The translations under genes and the position numbers were made by a program. Shown here piece by piece: positions 39,723-50,083 of a stretch of DNA of 64,000 bases. How positions within the stretch are numbered: position 1 is the first letter of the stretch; the number at the start of each line of letters is the position of its first letter. The notes beneath the pieces are model-generated. The model had not been told where the DNA came from, ran no database searches, and was given only the letters and a program-made list of their open reading frames with translations. Where the stretch lies: NCBI RefSeq assembly GCF_963662555.1, contig NZ_OY759719.1, positions 2,624,985 to 2,688,984 on the forward strand, written 5' to 3'. The DNA is from Thiomicrorhabdus sp. Its GTDB lineage: Bacteria; Pseudomonadota; Gammaproteobacteria; Thiomicrospirales; Thiomicrospiraceae.

Positions 39723-39750
39723 ATTTTAGTCATCTAATTGCTTGTGTCAA
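39723..39750 (-). promoter_or_regulatory. Sigma-70 promoter of groESL
   Basis: On the minus strand: -35 TTGACA (39745-39750), a 16-base spacer, -10 TAAAAT (39723-39728). CIRCE begins two bases downstream, the classic arrangement for HrcA repression. Confidence 0.85.
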
Positions 39751-40031
39751 CTGAATATGGGTATGAATCTTTACAATTCAAGCTGTTAACCCAAAAAAGA
39801 TACGAATTAGCGTTGTTTTGCTTTAAAAATCTCAAGAATAAAATCAAAGTCAATTTACCAGGCCTGGTAAATTTGGAACATTAATGCAAATTATCACTTA
39901 TATTCGCATTAGTTTAGATTCGTACCAGTTTATATTTTCATAAGATAAATACTAAAAAACCGTTAGCGGCATTTGCACACAAACGGTTTCACTATAAAAA
40001 ATACGATTAAAACGATTTAACCAAAAAACGA
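39751..40031. other. Intergenic region between the groESL promoter and pyrC
   Basis: AT-rich, with one 22-bp palindrome and no gene. pyrC ends here and groESL transcription runs away from it. A clear terminator for pyrC is not visible; the repeated AAACGGTTT / AAACGATT stretch near 39958-40040 is the only other pattern. Confidence 0.4.
39852..39873. repeat. Iterated palindrome, 22-bp perfect, intergenic
   Basis: Same 22-bp sequence as the copies at 23337-23358 and 55507-55528: AATTT + ACCAGGCCTGGT + AAATT. It lies upstream of the groESL promoter region. Confidence 0.93.
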
Positions 40032-41399
40032 TTATCGTTTAAACAGTAAACGATGCCCAGGCGTAAACTCTGCAAACTCGCCTTGGTGATACTTTAGTTC
40101 ACCAGACACAATGGTACTGATAACGCTTGATTTAAAGGTATGTCCTTCCCACGGAGACCACTGGCATTTATAAAGGTTATGCTCTTTATCATCTATATGT
40201 GGTTTATTCATATCAACCAATACCAAGTCCGCCCAATAGCCTTCACGAATATAGCCTCGATCTTCAATTTGATAACGAATGGCAACATTATGAGAGGTTT
40301 TTTGCACAACGGTTTCAATATCAAAAACATTATCATGCACCATATCCAATAAGGCACAAAGAGACTGTTGAACCTGTGGTAAACCTGCAGGAGCCATAAA
40401 GTATTTATTTTGTTTTTCTTCATCTGTATGAGGTGCATGATCGGTCGCGATAATATCTATACGCCCTTCTCTTACCGCCTGGCGAATCGCATCTCTATCA
40501 GACTGTTTTTTGATAGCTGGATTACATTTAATATAAGTACCACGGGTTGCGTAATCCTCTTCTGTAAACCAAAGGTGATGCACACAAGCTTCTGCGGTTA
40601 TCTTTTTACCTTCTACCGGGCCTGGTTCAAACAACTCCATCTCTTCTGCCGTTGTTAAGTGCAATATATGCAAATCAGCACCGGTTTCTTTAGCCAAGTC
40701 CACCGCAAACGAAGATGATTTATAACATGCTTCACGGCAACGAATCTCTGGATGGGCTGACATAGGAATGTCTTCACCATATTGCTCACGGTACTTTTCT
40801 TCTTGGGCTTTGATCATTGGCGTGTCTTCGCAATGAGTGGTTATTAGAGTTGGACTATGAGTAAAAATATCACGCAAGGCTTGTTCTCTATCAACCAACA
40901 TATTTCCTGTTGAAGCACCCATAAAAATCTTTACCCCGCAAACATTGCTTGGGTTAACTTTTTTTAGTTCTTCCAGGTTGTCATTGGTAGCACCAAAATA
41001 AAATGAGAAATTAGTCCATGCTTTTTGGGCACCTATTTGATACTTGGCCTCAAGGTTTTCAATAGTTGTTGTTGTAGGTTTTACATTTGGCATATCCATA
41101 AAACTAGTGGTTCCACCTGCTATGGCTGCTTTTGACTCTGTTGCAATATCCCCTTTTGAGGTTAGTCCAGGATCGCGAAAGTGTACTTGATCATCAATAA
41201 ATCCAGGCAGTAACATCAACCCTTTTGCGTCAATAATTTTGTCTGCATTCATATCAATTTTATCTGCAATTTTTTGAATACGACCATCAGCAACCAATAC
41301 GTCACCAACAAACTGATTACCTTCATTAACAATAGTAGCCTGGGTAATAAGTATGCTTTGCGAACATTCATTGGATAAATTCGACGATATCTTAGACAT
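40032..41399 (-). CDS. pyrC: Dihydroorotase
   Basis: Zinc amidohydrolase of pyrimidine synthesis, interconverting carbamoyl-aspartate and dihydroorotate. The 455 residues have the class I pattern: GFIDDQVHFRDPGLTSKGDI (metal-binding HxR), the carboxylated-lysine segment GVKIFMGASTGN, TTHCEDTPM, LHILHLTTAEEM, CNPAIKKQSDRDAI and the catalytic ATDHAPHTDEEK. Allantoinase or dihydropyrimidinase are sequence relatives, but no purine catabolism genes are nearby. SD AAGGAA supports the start. pyrE is elsewhere (53.2 kb). Confidence 0.9.
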   Translation of the reverse strand: MSKISSNLSNECSQSILITQATIVNEGNQFVGDVLVADGRIQKIADKIDMNADKIIDAKGLMLLPGFIDDQVHFRDPGLTSKGDIATESKAAIAGGTTSFMDMPNVKPTTTTIENLEAKYQIGAQKAWTNFSFYFGATNDNLEELKKVNPSNVCGVKIFMGASTGNMLVDREQALRDIFTHSPTLITTHCEDTPMIKAQEEKYREQYGEDIPMSAHPEIRCREACYKSSSFAVDLAKETGADLHILHLTTAEEMELFEPGPVEGKKITAEACVHHLWFTEEDYATRGTYIKCNPAIKKQSDRDAIRQAVREGRIDIIATDHAPHTDEEKQNKYFMAPAGLPQVQQSLCALLDMVHDNVFDIETVVQKTSHNVAIRYQIEDRGYIREGYWADLVLVDMNKPHIDDKEHNLYKCQWSPWEGHTFKSSVISTIVSGELKYHQGEFAEFTPGHRLLFKR

Positions 41400-41626
41400 A
41401 GAGGGTTCCTTTTAGTGACGATTAACCAAGCCAGCAAATCTTATTTAATGGTTTTGTAGTGAATTCATCGGCTTAACTATTTTTGTAATACGGCCATTAA
41501 AAAATATTGACGGCCACAACCTGTTTAATTTGCTATTCTAGCTTGAATCATTGTAATATTTTGTATGTTTTTATACTTCAATCCCAATTGCACCATCGAC
41601 CCGAGCGAGAATCCAAACAAGTGTTT

Positions 41627-42751
41627 ATGGAAAAGATAACTCAAAATATTTTGCGATTTTCTTGCTCTTCACGCTGGCCCATCGTTGCAACCTCCTGGGC
41701 TGAACCCAGCCATAACATAGACTTTAATAAAACATCTTTTAGGGTTATTGCGGTTTTACTATTTATTTTAATCAGCACAGTCTCATTTAAAGCAAATGCT
41801 CAAAACACAATTGATAGTAATAATAACCAAAATGCCCATCTGCCTGTATGCGTTTATATAGCCTCTTACTCGCCAGGCTACCCTTGGCAAAATGGTATAA
41901 CAAGAAGTATCAAAAAGACCTTGAATGGCCATTGCCATTTAAAAACATTCTATATGAATACCAAAAAAGTTTCTAACAAGAAGACTTTAAACAACATTGG
42001 TTTACAAGCGATAGCTTTTATTGCCTCAAACAAACCTGATGTTGTCATTGTTTCTGACGATAATGCTGTTAAATATGTGTTACAAAATCACTATAAAAAC
42101 AGCTCAATCCCTTTTGTATTTTGTGGTGTGAATAACACTGGTATTCACTATGGCTTACCCTATAAAAATACCACCGGTATGATTGAAAAAAACCCCATTG
42201 AAGTCATACTAAAACTTTTGTTTAGCATTAACCCTGCAAAAACTCGAGTGGCGATGTTAACAACCCAAGGAACTTCTGCCGATTTTGATAATATAGAGTT
42301 CACTAAAATAGCCAAAGAAATGGGCATTAAAACCAAGGTCTACCAACTTAAAAACGAACGGGAATGGCGTAAAGTCTTTAAACAAATTCAACTAGGCGAT
42401 GAGTTTGATCTTATTTATTTATCCAATAGAGCTGCGTTTAAAACCTGGGACCACAAAAAAAACTATGAATGGGCACTCAAATATAATTCAAAAATCACCT
42501 TTAGTACTCAAGATTGGATGATGCCTTATTCAGCCATCGGCATCACAAAAATACCTGACGAACAAGGAACTTGGGCTGCAAAAGCCGCCATAGAAATCTT
42601 AAACGGTTTGGCTCCCAGTGAAATTGCGGTAATCCCTAATCAAAATTTTCAACTATGGACCAATAAGCAGATTACGAAGCCGTTTGCTGATCAGCTACCA
42701 GAGAATATATTTTCTCAATCCATCGTTTATGATGAAAAGGTTCCACAATGA
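41627..42751 (+). CDS. ABC-type periplasmic substrate-binding-like sensor protein
   Basis: A 374-residue protein with a cytoplasmic N-terminal stretch, a hydrophobic segment FRVIAVLLFILISTVSFKANA that is a signal or anchor, and a type 1 periplasmic-binding fold (ABC_sub_bind-like): VCVYIASYSPGYPWQNGITRSIKKTL, KPDVVIVSDDNAVKYVL, PFVFCGVNN, MLTTQGTSADFDNIEF, SAIGITKIPDEQGTWAAKAAIEILNG. No permease or ATPase genes are nearby. Instead its stop overlaps the start of a CHASE-GGDEF-EAL gene (ATGA), so it probably presents a ligand to that sensor. The start is uncertain: the frame is open to 41507, and 41627 has no strong ribosome site. Confidence 0.8.
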   Translation: MEKITQNILRFSCSSRWPIVATSWAEPSHNIDFNKTSFRVIAVLLFILISTVSFKANAQNTIDSNNNQNAHLPVCVYIASYSPGYPWQNGITRSIKKTLNGHCHLKTFYMNTKKVSNKKTLNNIGLQAIAFIASNKPDVVIVSDDNAVKYVLQNHYKNSSIPFVFCGVNNTGIHYGLPYKNTTGMIEKNPIEVILKLLFSINPAKTRVAMLTTQGTSADFDNIEFTKIAKEMGIKTKVYQLKNEREWRKVFKQIQLGDEFDLIYLSNRAAFKTWDHKKNYEWALKYNSKITFSTQDWMMPYSAIGITKIPDEQGTWAAKAAIEILNGLAPSEIAVIPNQNFQLWTNKQITKPFADQLPENIFSQSIVYDEKVPQ

Positions 42752-45531
42752 AAAATCTTTCATTCAAAATGCTTTTTGATCTATCTTTAAAAAATAAAGT
42801 GCTTTTGGTTCTAGTTGGGCTTGTGTGGTTAGTTATTGCTGCCACTCTAGAAATTGGGTATCAATACAAACAACAAGAACAAAAGTTCCACGAAAATATT
42901 GATGGGCTTATTCAAAAAAGAGCGCTTGAACAAAAACGCTCTGAAACGATTTTAAATGCTCTGTCTGAATACTATACGTCTCAAGCAATTAAGTCCGACT
43001 CTGACTTTCGTCACTTTGCACAAGGCCTTATAAACAGCAAGATTCCAGGTTATGGCATTGGTTTAGCCAAACTTATTTCTCGTGATAAAAAACAACAAAT
43101 TGAATCGCAGCAACACAAACTTGGTTTTGAATCGTTTACTATTTCAAATTCAGGCTTGTTTTTAGAACAACAACAAAATCAAAAAAATGCATTTTTAAGC
43201 ATTACCAATATCGCCCCGCTTGACCCCAAACACTCTGTTTATTTATCAGAAGATTTATTTACCATTCCATTACTAGTCACTAAGTTTTTTGATTCATTAC
43301 TCAATAACCAACCACAAACCTTATTTTTAACAGAAAGCAAAACTCATAAATTACAAAAACTGATTTTTGCCCCTATATTTTTAAACTCACCAAACCTGTT
43401 AAATATTAAACAGAGATATAAACAAGCTCGCGGTATTGTATTTATATTACAACCTGAAGAAGAAACCTTAAAAAAACAAGCCGCCGAGTTTTTTAAACCA
43501 CAAAACACCACGATTAAAGTTATTACCAGCAATGCTAAAACCATTATTCAAAAAGCAATAAAACCCAACTCTAATAAAATCGATAAGACCTTGAGCTTAA
43601 ACTATAAAGCCGATTTTTTATGTTTAGGGCTGAATTCTCCGCAAAAAATAGAAATTACTAAATACTGGCATTTATCTGAAATAGATCAAATTGCTCTATT
43701 CAAGATGTTATTAATTAACCTATTTTTGTTTCTATTATCAACTAGCATAATACTTACGTTAAGCCGCTATACACAAAATTTACGCCTCACTCAAACTCGA
43801 CTTAGTCAAATTCTGGAAACATCGCAAGATGCCGTCATTATCACAAACAAAGAGGGGTATATCTTAGATTGGAATCCAGAGGCAGAACTGTTATTTGACT
43901 ACCCTAAAAAAGATGCCATTGGCAAATGCATTGTTGAATTAATTTTTGACCTGCCGAAAGACCTCTATATTAAAAACAATGATAAAGAATTAATTAATTT
44001 TTTATATGACACTCTAAAGCTAGACAATCAAACTGAATCTCAAAAAATAGAAGTGCTACTGTTTGACCGAAGAAAAAATAAAATCACCGCAGAAGTATCA
44101 ACCTCTATATTGAATATTCAAAACAAAACAGAAATCAGTTTGTTTATAAAAGACATAACTTATCAGCGAAAAACGGAAGAAGCTATTACCAAAATGGCTT
44201 ACTTTGACCCTCTAACCCAGCTTGAAAACAGAACCTACTTTAAGGAAAGTGTTAACCAACTAATTAACAACAAACCTTCAGGCCATTTTGCACTGCTGTT
44301 TTTGGACCTAGATGGTTTTAAACAGGTTAATGACACCCTTGGCCATAACATTGGGGATGAATTATTAAAAGTAGTTGCAAAACGTATTCAAAACGCCTTA
44401 CGTAGCAGTAATGGAGAGTGCCATATTTGCCGTTTTGGTGGGGATGAATTCGTTATTCTTTTAAAAGACAGTGATGAAAAAACTAGTTCACAAATTTCTT
44501 TACGATTGCTCAATCAAATTGAACGCGTTATTAAAATTGAAGAAGATGAGCTTCAAGTTTCAACCAGTATTGGGATTGCCCTGTACCCACAACATGGTGA
44601 AGATCTCGACACCCTTCTTAGACATGCTGATACTGCCATGTATCAATCAAAATCTTTAGGAAAAAACACCTACTCCATCTACCACGATGCCATGGAAGAG
44701 AGTGTTGCAGAAAGAAGCCTAATTGAAAAACACCTAAGAAAAGCTGTTCAAAACAATGAATTTCAACTGGTATATCAACCTCAAATTAATTTACTAACTG
44801 GTAAGGTAATTGGGGTAGAAGCTCTTATTCGCTGGAACAACCCTGTTTTAGGTTTTGTTGCACCTGATAAATTTATTCCTATTGCTGAAGAAAGTCATTT
44901 AATTCTTACAATTGGTGAATGGGTCACAAAAACTTGTATTGCCCAACTTCAAGCATGGAAAGATACCGAATTTGATTCTTTGCATATCGCTATGAACGTC
45001 AGTAGTGTGCAGTTTGAAAACCCGTATTTTATCGGCTTTGTAAGGAAGCTGATGGAAGTCTCAAATATTCACAACCACCTACTAGAAATTGAATTAACAG
45101 AACGCACGGTTATGAATAACGTTAATGAAAATATTGCACGTTTTAATCAAATTCGTTCTAGTGGTTTTGGTTTATCGGTTGATGACTTTGGAACAGGTTA
45201 TTCCTCTTTGAGCTATCTAAAAAAATTCCCATTGAGTATTTTAAAAATTGATAAATCATTTATTGATGGGATTCCACAAGATGAAGAAGATATTATTATT
45301 ACTACGGCTATTTTAAACTTAGCTCACAGTCTTAGTATGAAAGTGGTGGCCGAAGGCGTTGAAACCCAAGAGCAATTGCTTTATCTAAAAAATGTGCACT
45401 GCAATTTTGCTCAAGGGTACTTTATCAGTCGACCTCTCGCAATAAGCGAACTTGAAGCCTGGTTAAGAAACAACCAACTTAATTTTTATTACAAACACCC
45501 TAATTTAGCGATAGAGGCTACTGATGCGTAA
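42748..45531 (+). CDS. CHASE-PAS-GGDEF-EAL membrane c-di-GMP enzyme
   Basis: 927 residues: membrane helix 18-38, a periplasmic CHASE domain (about 60-310; [26 protein letters not shown]), a second helix near 318-338, PAS (about 350-470; [20 protein letters not shown]), GGDEF (RFGGDEF near 564) and EAL (VEALIRW near 691). Both catalytic domains look intact: [52 protein letters not shown]. Its start overlaps the binding-protein gene by 4 bases, and its end overlaps yidD by 8. This implies a two-part periplasmic sensor feeding c-di-GMP turnover. Confidence 0.93.
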   Translation: MKNLSFKMLFDLSLKNKVLLVLVGLVWLVIAATLEIGYQYKQQEQKFHENIDGLIQKRALEQKRSETILNALSEYYTSQAIKSDSDFRHFAQGLINSKIPGYGIGLAKLISRDKKQQIESQQHKLGFESFTISNSGLFLEQQQNQKNAFLSITNIAPLDPKHSVYLSEDLFTIPLLVTKFFDSLLNNQPQTLFLTESKTHKLQKLIFAPIFLNSPNLLNIKQRYKQARGIVFILQPEEETLKKQAAEFFKPQNTTIKVITSNAKTIIQKAIKPNSNKIDKTLSLNYKADFLCLGLNSPQKIEITKYWHLSEIDQIALFKMLLINLFLFLLSTSIILTLSRYTQNLRLTQTRLSQILETSQDAVIITNKEGYILDWNPEAELLFDYPKKDAIGKCIVELIFDLPKDLYIKNNDKELINFLYDTLKLDNQTESQKIEVLLFDRRKNKITAEVSTSILNIQNKTEISLFIKDITYQRKTEEAITKMAYFDPLTQLENRTYFKESVNQLINNKPSGHFALLFLDLDGFKQVNDTLGHNIGDELLKVVAKRIQNALRSSNGECHICRFGGDEFVILLKDSDEKTSSQISLRLLNQIERVIKIEEDELQVSTSIGIALYPQHGEDLDTLLRHADTAMYQSKSLGKNTYSIYHDAMEESVAERSLIEKHLRKAVQNNEFQLVYQPQINLLTGKVIGVEALIRWNNPVLGFVAPDKFIPIAEESHLILTIGEWVTKTCIAQLQAWKDTEFDSLHIAMNVSSVQFENPYFIGFVRKLMEVSNIHNHLLEIELTERTVMNNVNENIARFNQIRSSGFGLSVDDFGTGYSSLSYLKKFPLSILKIDKSFIDGIPQDEEDIIITTAILNLAHSLSMKVVAEGVETQEQLLYLKNVHCNFAQGYFISRPLAISELEAWLRNNQLNFYYKHPNLAIEATDA

Positions 45532-45841
45532 CCCTATAAGCTTGATAATTATTGGCCTAGTTCGATTTTATCAATTATTTATAAGCCCAATACTCGGGCC
45601 AAGATGCCGGTTTTACCCAACCTGCTCAAGCTACACGATCGAAGCCATAAAAACCCATGGGGTAATTTGTGGCTCATGGTTAGCCATAAAAAGAATTGGC
45701 CGCTGTCATCCTGCGAACCCAGGTGGAATTGATCCAGTGCCAAGTTGCGGTTGTAAGTCAAATTGTAAAGATCACCTCGAAGATGACTCTTTAGAACATC
45801 CAGATAAACAGGCTGATGACAAAAGCAACCAAAAATCTTAA
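45524..45841 (+). CDS. yidD: Membrane protein insertion efficiency factor YidD
   Basis: Small peripheral inner-membrane protein with an amphipathic N-terminal helix that assists YidC-dependent insertion. Diagnostic sequence: [35 protein letters not shown], then [17 protein letters not shown]. The 105 residues include an acidic C-terminal tail. It is normally found between rnpA and yidC near the origin. Here it overlaps the 3' end of a GGDEF-EAL gene by 8 bases, an unusual location, so its translation is probably coupled to that gene. Confidence 0.93.
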   Translation: MRNPISLIIIGLVRFYQLFISPILGPRCRFYPTCSSYTIEAIKTHGVICGSWLAIKRIGRCHPANPGGIDPVPSCGCKSNCKDHLEDDSLEHPDKQADDKSNQKS

Positions 45842-46086
45842 TACCTCTTCTTAATTCCTCATCTTAAGACCTCATCAAAAGATAATTGCACCCATCCCTA
45901 TAATCCATTGATTCTGTTACCTTTTGTAAGCTCTGGATAAATCAAACATAATGTTTTAACTACTTGTAAATATATATTGCCTGCTAAGATTGTCATAATA
46001 ATTTCTTATTAGTAGCCTGTATTCGCTCTCTAAAAGAGCTAAAATAATAAAATTGTCTTTATTTATGATGAGAGTTGAACCATAAA

Positions 46087-48237
46087 ATGTCTGAAAACCA
46101 AGTTACCGAGCACGTAATAGAAGCTGTTACTGAAACGGCAGAGACTTTTCCACGCTATATCAACCGTGAAAAAAGCTTGCTTGAGTTTAATAGACGCGTA
46201 CTTGCTCAAGCCAAAAATGATCAAATTCCTTTATTAGAGCGTTTGAAATATTTGTGTATCTCTAGTAGCAATATGGATGAATTTTTTGAGGTACGTTTAG
46301 CCAGTTTATTAGAACTTGCAAAAGATCCAAATGCATTGACTTTTCCGGACGAATTACCCGCCACGAATGTTGTCCATTTTTTGTGTGAAACGGCACATGA
46401 CATAGTTGAAGATCAATATCACACTTTAAACAATATCCTTATTCCCGCTTTAGAAAAAGAGAACATTCGTTTTGTTCGCCGCAATCACTGGACTGACCAA
46501 CACAAAGAGTGGCTCAGTGACTATTTTGAGCAGTCATTACAACCAGTGTTAAGTGCAGTAGGTTTAGACCCTTCTCACCCTTTTCCAAAGGTATTAAACA
46601 AAACGCTTAATTTTATCGTCTCTTTAGAAGGTAAAGACGCTTTTGGTCGTTCAAATGGTTTGGCGATTGTTCCTGTTCCACGCTCACTACCACGCATCAT
46701 TAAGCTACCTCCAGAAGCCACTGATGGCGAAAATGATTTTGTCTTTTTATCCTCAATCTTACATGCCAATGTTTCTCGATTATTTCCAGGCATGACGGTT
46801 ACAGGCTGTTATCAATTTCGTGTTACCAGAAACACTAACCTCTTTATTGATGAAGAAGAGGTTGATGATTTAATGAGTGCCTTGCGTGGCGAGTTAAGTG
46901 GTCGCCAATATGGTGGTGCAGTACGTTTAGAAGTAGCTGATAACTGCCCGCTTCACATGATTGATTACCTTCTAGACCGTTTTAAGTTAGACAGAAGTGC
47001 TCTATATGAAGTAAATGGACCAGTAAACTTGCACCGATTAGATGCGGTACCAGGCATGGCAAATCGTCCAGATTTACAGTTTGCGCCATACACCCAAAAA
47101 AATGTTTCTATGAAACAACGCCCATCTAAAAATGCCTTTAAACTGTTTACTCGTCATAAAGAAAGCAACAATATGTTTGATAAAATCAAACAAAAAGACA
47201 TTTTATTACATCATCCATATGACTCTTTTACGCCAGTCATAGAGTTTTTGGCCAAAGCCGCAACAGACCCCGATGTATTAGCAATACGCATGACCTTATA
47301 CCGCACGGGTGAAGACTCACAAATTATTAAAGCTCTAGAAAGAGCAGCTCAAAACGGTAAAGAAGTAACTGCCGTTGTAGAACTTCGGGCCCGTTTTGAT
47401 GAAGACAACAACATCCTGCAAGCCACTCGCTTACAAGACGCAGGCGTACATGTTGTATATGGTGTTGTTGGCTATAAAACCCACGCTAAAATGATTTTAG
47501 TCGTTCGCCGCGAAGGTGATTTAATTCGTTACTACACTCATATGGGAACGGGTAACTACCACCATGTTACAACACGTTTCTATTCTGACTTTGGTTTAAT
47601 AACTGCAAACCAGGCTATTGGCCGTGATGCTTCTAAAATCTTTCAGCAGTTAACCAGCTTAGGCGACACTAAAAACCTAGAAGTTTTATTGCAGTCACCT
47701 TTTACCTTAAAGAGCGGCATGATTGAACGTATAAATCGCGAAGCCGAAAATGCTAAACAAGGTAAAAAAGCCAAAATTATTGCCAAAATGAACGGGTTAG
47801 AAGAGCAAGGTGTTATTGATGCGTTGTACTTAGCCTCACAAGCGGGTGTTAAAATCCAACTTATTATCCGTGGAATTTGCAGTTTACGACCAGGCATTCC
47901 TGGTCTATCAGAAAATATAACGGTTATCTCAATTATTGGACGTTTCTTAGAACATCATCGCATCTATTATTTTGAAAATGATGGCGGCAAACCTGAGCTA
48001 TATTGTTCAAGTGCTGATTGGATGCGTCGTAACCTTTTAGCCCGAGTTGAAACCTGCTTTCCGATTTTAGATCCAGACTGTTTCCAACAAGTCTACACCG
48101 AAGGTTTGGCAATGTATCTACACGATAATACTGGAGCCTGGGTGTTGCAACCTAATGGTTCTTACCAACTAAAAGAAGACGACCAAACTCCACCCTACAG
48201 TGCCCAAGCATTACTGATTGAAAAGTACAGCCACTAA
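46087..48237 (+). CDS. ppk: Polyphosphate kinase 1
   Basis: Membrane-associated enzyme that polymerises the ATP gamma-phosphate into polyphosphate via a phosphohistidine. The 716 residues match PPK1: YINREKSLLEFNRRVLAQA and SSNMDEFFEVRLASL at the N-terminus, DILLHHPYDSFTPVIEFL, TLYRTGEDSQIIKAL, GYKTHAKMILVVRREGD (catalytic His), YYTHMGTGNYH, FYSDFGLIT, and SSADWMRRNL. I chose ATG at 46087; an in-frame TTG at 46075 is less likely. The ppx gene follows, so synthesis and breakdown are encoded side by side. Confidence 0.95.
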   Translation: MSENQVTEHVIEAVTETAETFPRYINREKSLLEFNRRVLAQAKNDQIPLLERLKYLCISSSNMDEFFEVRLASLLELAKDPNALTFPDELPATNVVHFLCETAHDIVEDQYHTLNNILIPALEKENIRFVRRNHWTDQHKEWLSDYFEQSLQPVLSAVGLDPSHPFPKVLNKTLNFIVSLEGKDAFGRSNGLAIVPVPRSLPRIIKLPPEATDGENDFVFLSSILHANVSRLFPGMTVTGCYQFRVTRNTNLFIDEEEVDDLMSALRGELSGRQYGGAVRLEVADNCPLHMIDYLLDRFKLDRSALYEVNGPVNLHRLDAVPGMANRPDLQFAPYTQKNVSMKQRPSKNAFKLFTRHKESNNMFDKIKQKDILLHHPYDSFTPVIEFLAKAATDPDVLAIRMTLYRTGEDSQIIKALERAAQNGKEVTAVVELRARFDEDNNILQATRLQDAGVHVVYGVVGYKTHAKMILVVRREGDLIRYYTHMGTGNYHHVTTRFYSDFGLITANQAIGRDASKIFQQLTSLGDTKNLEVLLQSPFTLKSGMIERINREAENAKQGKKAKIIAKMNGLEEQGVIDALYLASQAGVKIQLIIRGICSLRPGIPGLSENITVISIIGRFLEHHRIYYFENDGGKPELYCSSADWMRRNLLARVETCFPILDPDCFQQVYTEGLAMYLHDNTGAWVLQPNGSYQLKEDDQTPPYSAQALLIEKYSH

Positions 48238-48413
48238 TTTTTAACAGCTTACCGTTTATTGCTGACTTTAATTGTGCTTACACAGGACAATAGCAATCAA
48301 AAACGGTAAACTACAGCAAATAATGAATCAACCTATAAAAGAGCAATGCTGAATCAATGCAACTGCAATTCATCAGGCTTGCTCGCATATATATTCAATA
48401 AATTGAACCCAAT

Positions 48414-49931
48414 ATGACAGACAAAACCACCTCCCCCTCAAATGAGGACCTATTTGCCGCGATTGACTTAGGCTCAAATAGTTTCCATATGATTGTAGCT
48501 CGTGAAGTTCACGGTCAAATGCAAGTGATTGATAAACATAAAGAGATGGTTCGTTTACGCTCTAGCCTTGATAAAAACGGCAAACTGACTGAAAAAGCGT
48601 TTGAAGAAGGTATTGCTTGTTTAGAGCGGTTTGGTCAGTTAATTAAAGACATCCCAAAAGAGAATGTACGTGCAGTAGGCACTAACACTCTAAGAAATGC
48701 TCGCAACAGTCGCGAGTTTCTTAAACAAGCCAAAGAAGCACTAGGCCACAGTATTCAAATTATTGCTGGACAAGAAGAGGCTCGTTTAATCTATCTTGGC
48801 GTTGCTCACGGTCTAGCAAATAGTGAAGAACAACGTTTGGTTATGGATATTGGCGGTGGTAGTACAGAATACATTATTGGTCAGCAGTTTGAAAATAGCC
48901 ACCTAACTAGCACTGAAATGGGATGCGTAAGCATTACCCAGTCCTATTTTTCTAAAGGTAAAATCACTGAAGACAATTTTAATTTAGCGGTTGCTAAATG
49001 CCGCCAAATTCTTCGTCCTCACCGTAGAACTTTACGAAAAAAAGGTTGGGATATCGCAATTGGAGCCTCTGGCACGATCAAATCCATTGGTGCTATCTTA
49101 GAGATCAACAGCTGGTCTGAATCAGGTATTACCTTGCAAGGCATGTTTGATTTAAGCAAAGCCTTAATTAAAGAAGGTTCGTCAAATCAAGCAAAAATTG
49201 CTGGCTTAAAAGATGAGCGTCGTCCAGTTTTAGTTGGCGGCTTAGCCATATTAATGGCCACCTTTATTGAACTCAATATTGAACACATGCAAGTATCACA
49301 AAATGCTCTACGAGAAGGTTTGGTTTTTGATACTCTTGGTCGATTAAACTCAGAAGACGTACGTGAGACCAGTGTAGTTTCAATGCAAAAATGGATGAAG
49401 GTTGATATTGAGCAAGCTGATATGGTCGCTAAAACAGCTAAATCACTTTATAAACAAAGCCATAATTTATGGCGTTTACACTCAGACGATTATGATTTAA
49501 GACGCTTACTAAAATGGGCGTGTCGCTTGCATGAGATTGGTATTGCAATCAGTTTCAAACGTGCCCGTCATCACGGAGCATACATTATTGCCCAAGCTGA
49601 CATGGCAGGGTTTAACCAACAAGAAAAAATGATTATGAGCTCTTTGGTACTTAACCAGCGCGGCAAATATACAACAGATAGCCATGAAGAACTAGATGAC
49701 AGCATAAAACCTCTAATGCCTTATTTAACGGTTTTAATGCGATTATCTGTAAGAATTCATCGCGGCCGCGACTTAGAACATGTTGATCCTACTCTTATCA
49801 TCAAAGAGGAAGACACTCTGTGTATAGAGTTTGAAGACAAGTGGTTAGATGAACACCCTCTTACCCGTTTAGATTTAGAGACTGAAGCTAAAAACCTAGA
49901 ACGTTTTGGATTTAAGTTACTACTAAGTTAA
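48414..49931 (+). CDS. ppx: Exopolyphosphatase (Ppx/GppA family)
   Basis: Actin-fold phosphatase that removes terminal phosphates from polyphosphate (Ppx) or converts pppGpp to ppGpp (GppA). The 505 residues show FAAIDLGSNSFHMIVARE (phosphate 1), AGQEEARLIYLGVAHG, MDIGGGSTEYIIG (phosphate 2), GASGTIKSIGAIL, and a C-terminal HD-like helical domain with RLHEIGIAIS. Being 176 bases after ppk favours Ppx. No terminator is visible after it. Confidence 0.93.
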   Translation: MTDKTTSPSNEDLFAAIDLGSNSFHMIVAREVHGQMQVIDKHKEMVRLRSSLDKNGKLTEKAFEEGIACLERFGQLIKDIPKENVRAVGTNTLRNARNSREFLKQAKEALGHSIQIIAGQEEARLIYLGVAHGLANSEEQRLVMDIGGGSTEYIIGQQFENSHLTSTEMGCVSITQSYFSKGKITEDNFNLAVAKCRQILRPHRRTLRKKGWDIAIGASGTIKSIGAILEINSWSESGITLQGMFDLSKALIKEGSSNQAKIAGLKDERRPVLVGGLAILMATFIELNIEHMQVSQNALREGLVFDTLGRLNSEDVRETSVVSMQKWMKVDIEQADMVAKTAKSLYKQSHNLWRLHSDDYDLRRLLKWACRLHEIGIAISFKRARHHGAYIIAQADMAGFNQQEKMIMSSLVLNQRGKYTTDSHEELDDSIKPLMPYLTVLMRLSVRIHRGRDLEHVDPTLIIKEEDTLCIEFEDKWLDEHPLTRLDLETEAKNLERFGFKLLLS

Positions 49932-49980
49932 TACCAAGTTAATCCAACTTAATATTCAATTAAGACTTAAAAATATAATT

Positions 49981-49994
49981 TACCAGGCCTGGTA
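49981..49994. repeat. Iterated palindrome, 14-bp perfect, intergenic
   Basis: TACCAGGCCTGGTA between convergent ppx and the CysJ-like gene. Its left flank AATT matches the long consensus; the right flank changes to a TATACA-rich direct-repeat stretch (GTATATACACTGATATATACACTG). Confidence 0.9.
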
Positions 49995-50083
49995 TACAGG
50001 TATATACACTGATATATACACTGCGATTTACATACATTGTGAGCATTGGCAATTTATATTTTAAGCATGCATTTTTTAATCTC

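Noticed and set aside
45981-45998. CTGCTAAGATTGTCATAA as a Pho box before ppk
   Set aside because: Only one half (TGTCATAA) fits; the other half has several mismatches and no matching -10 was found.
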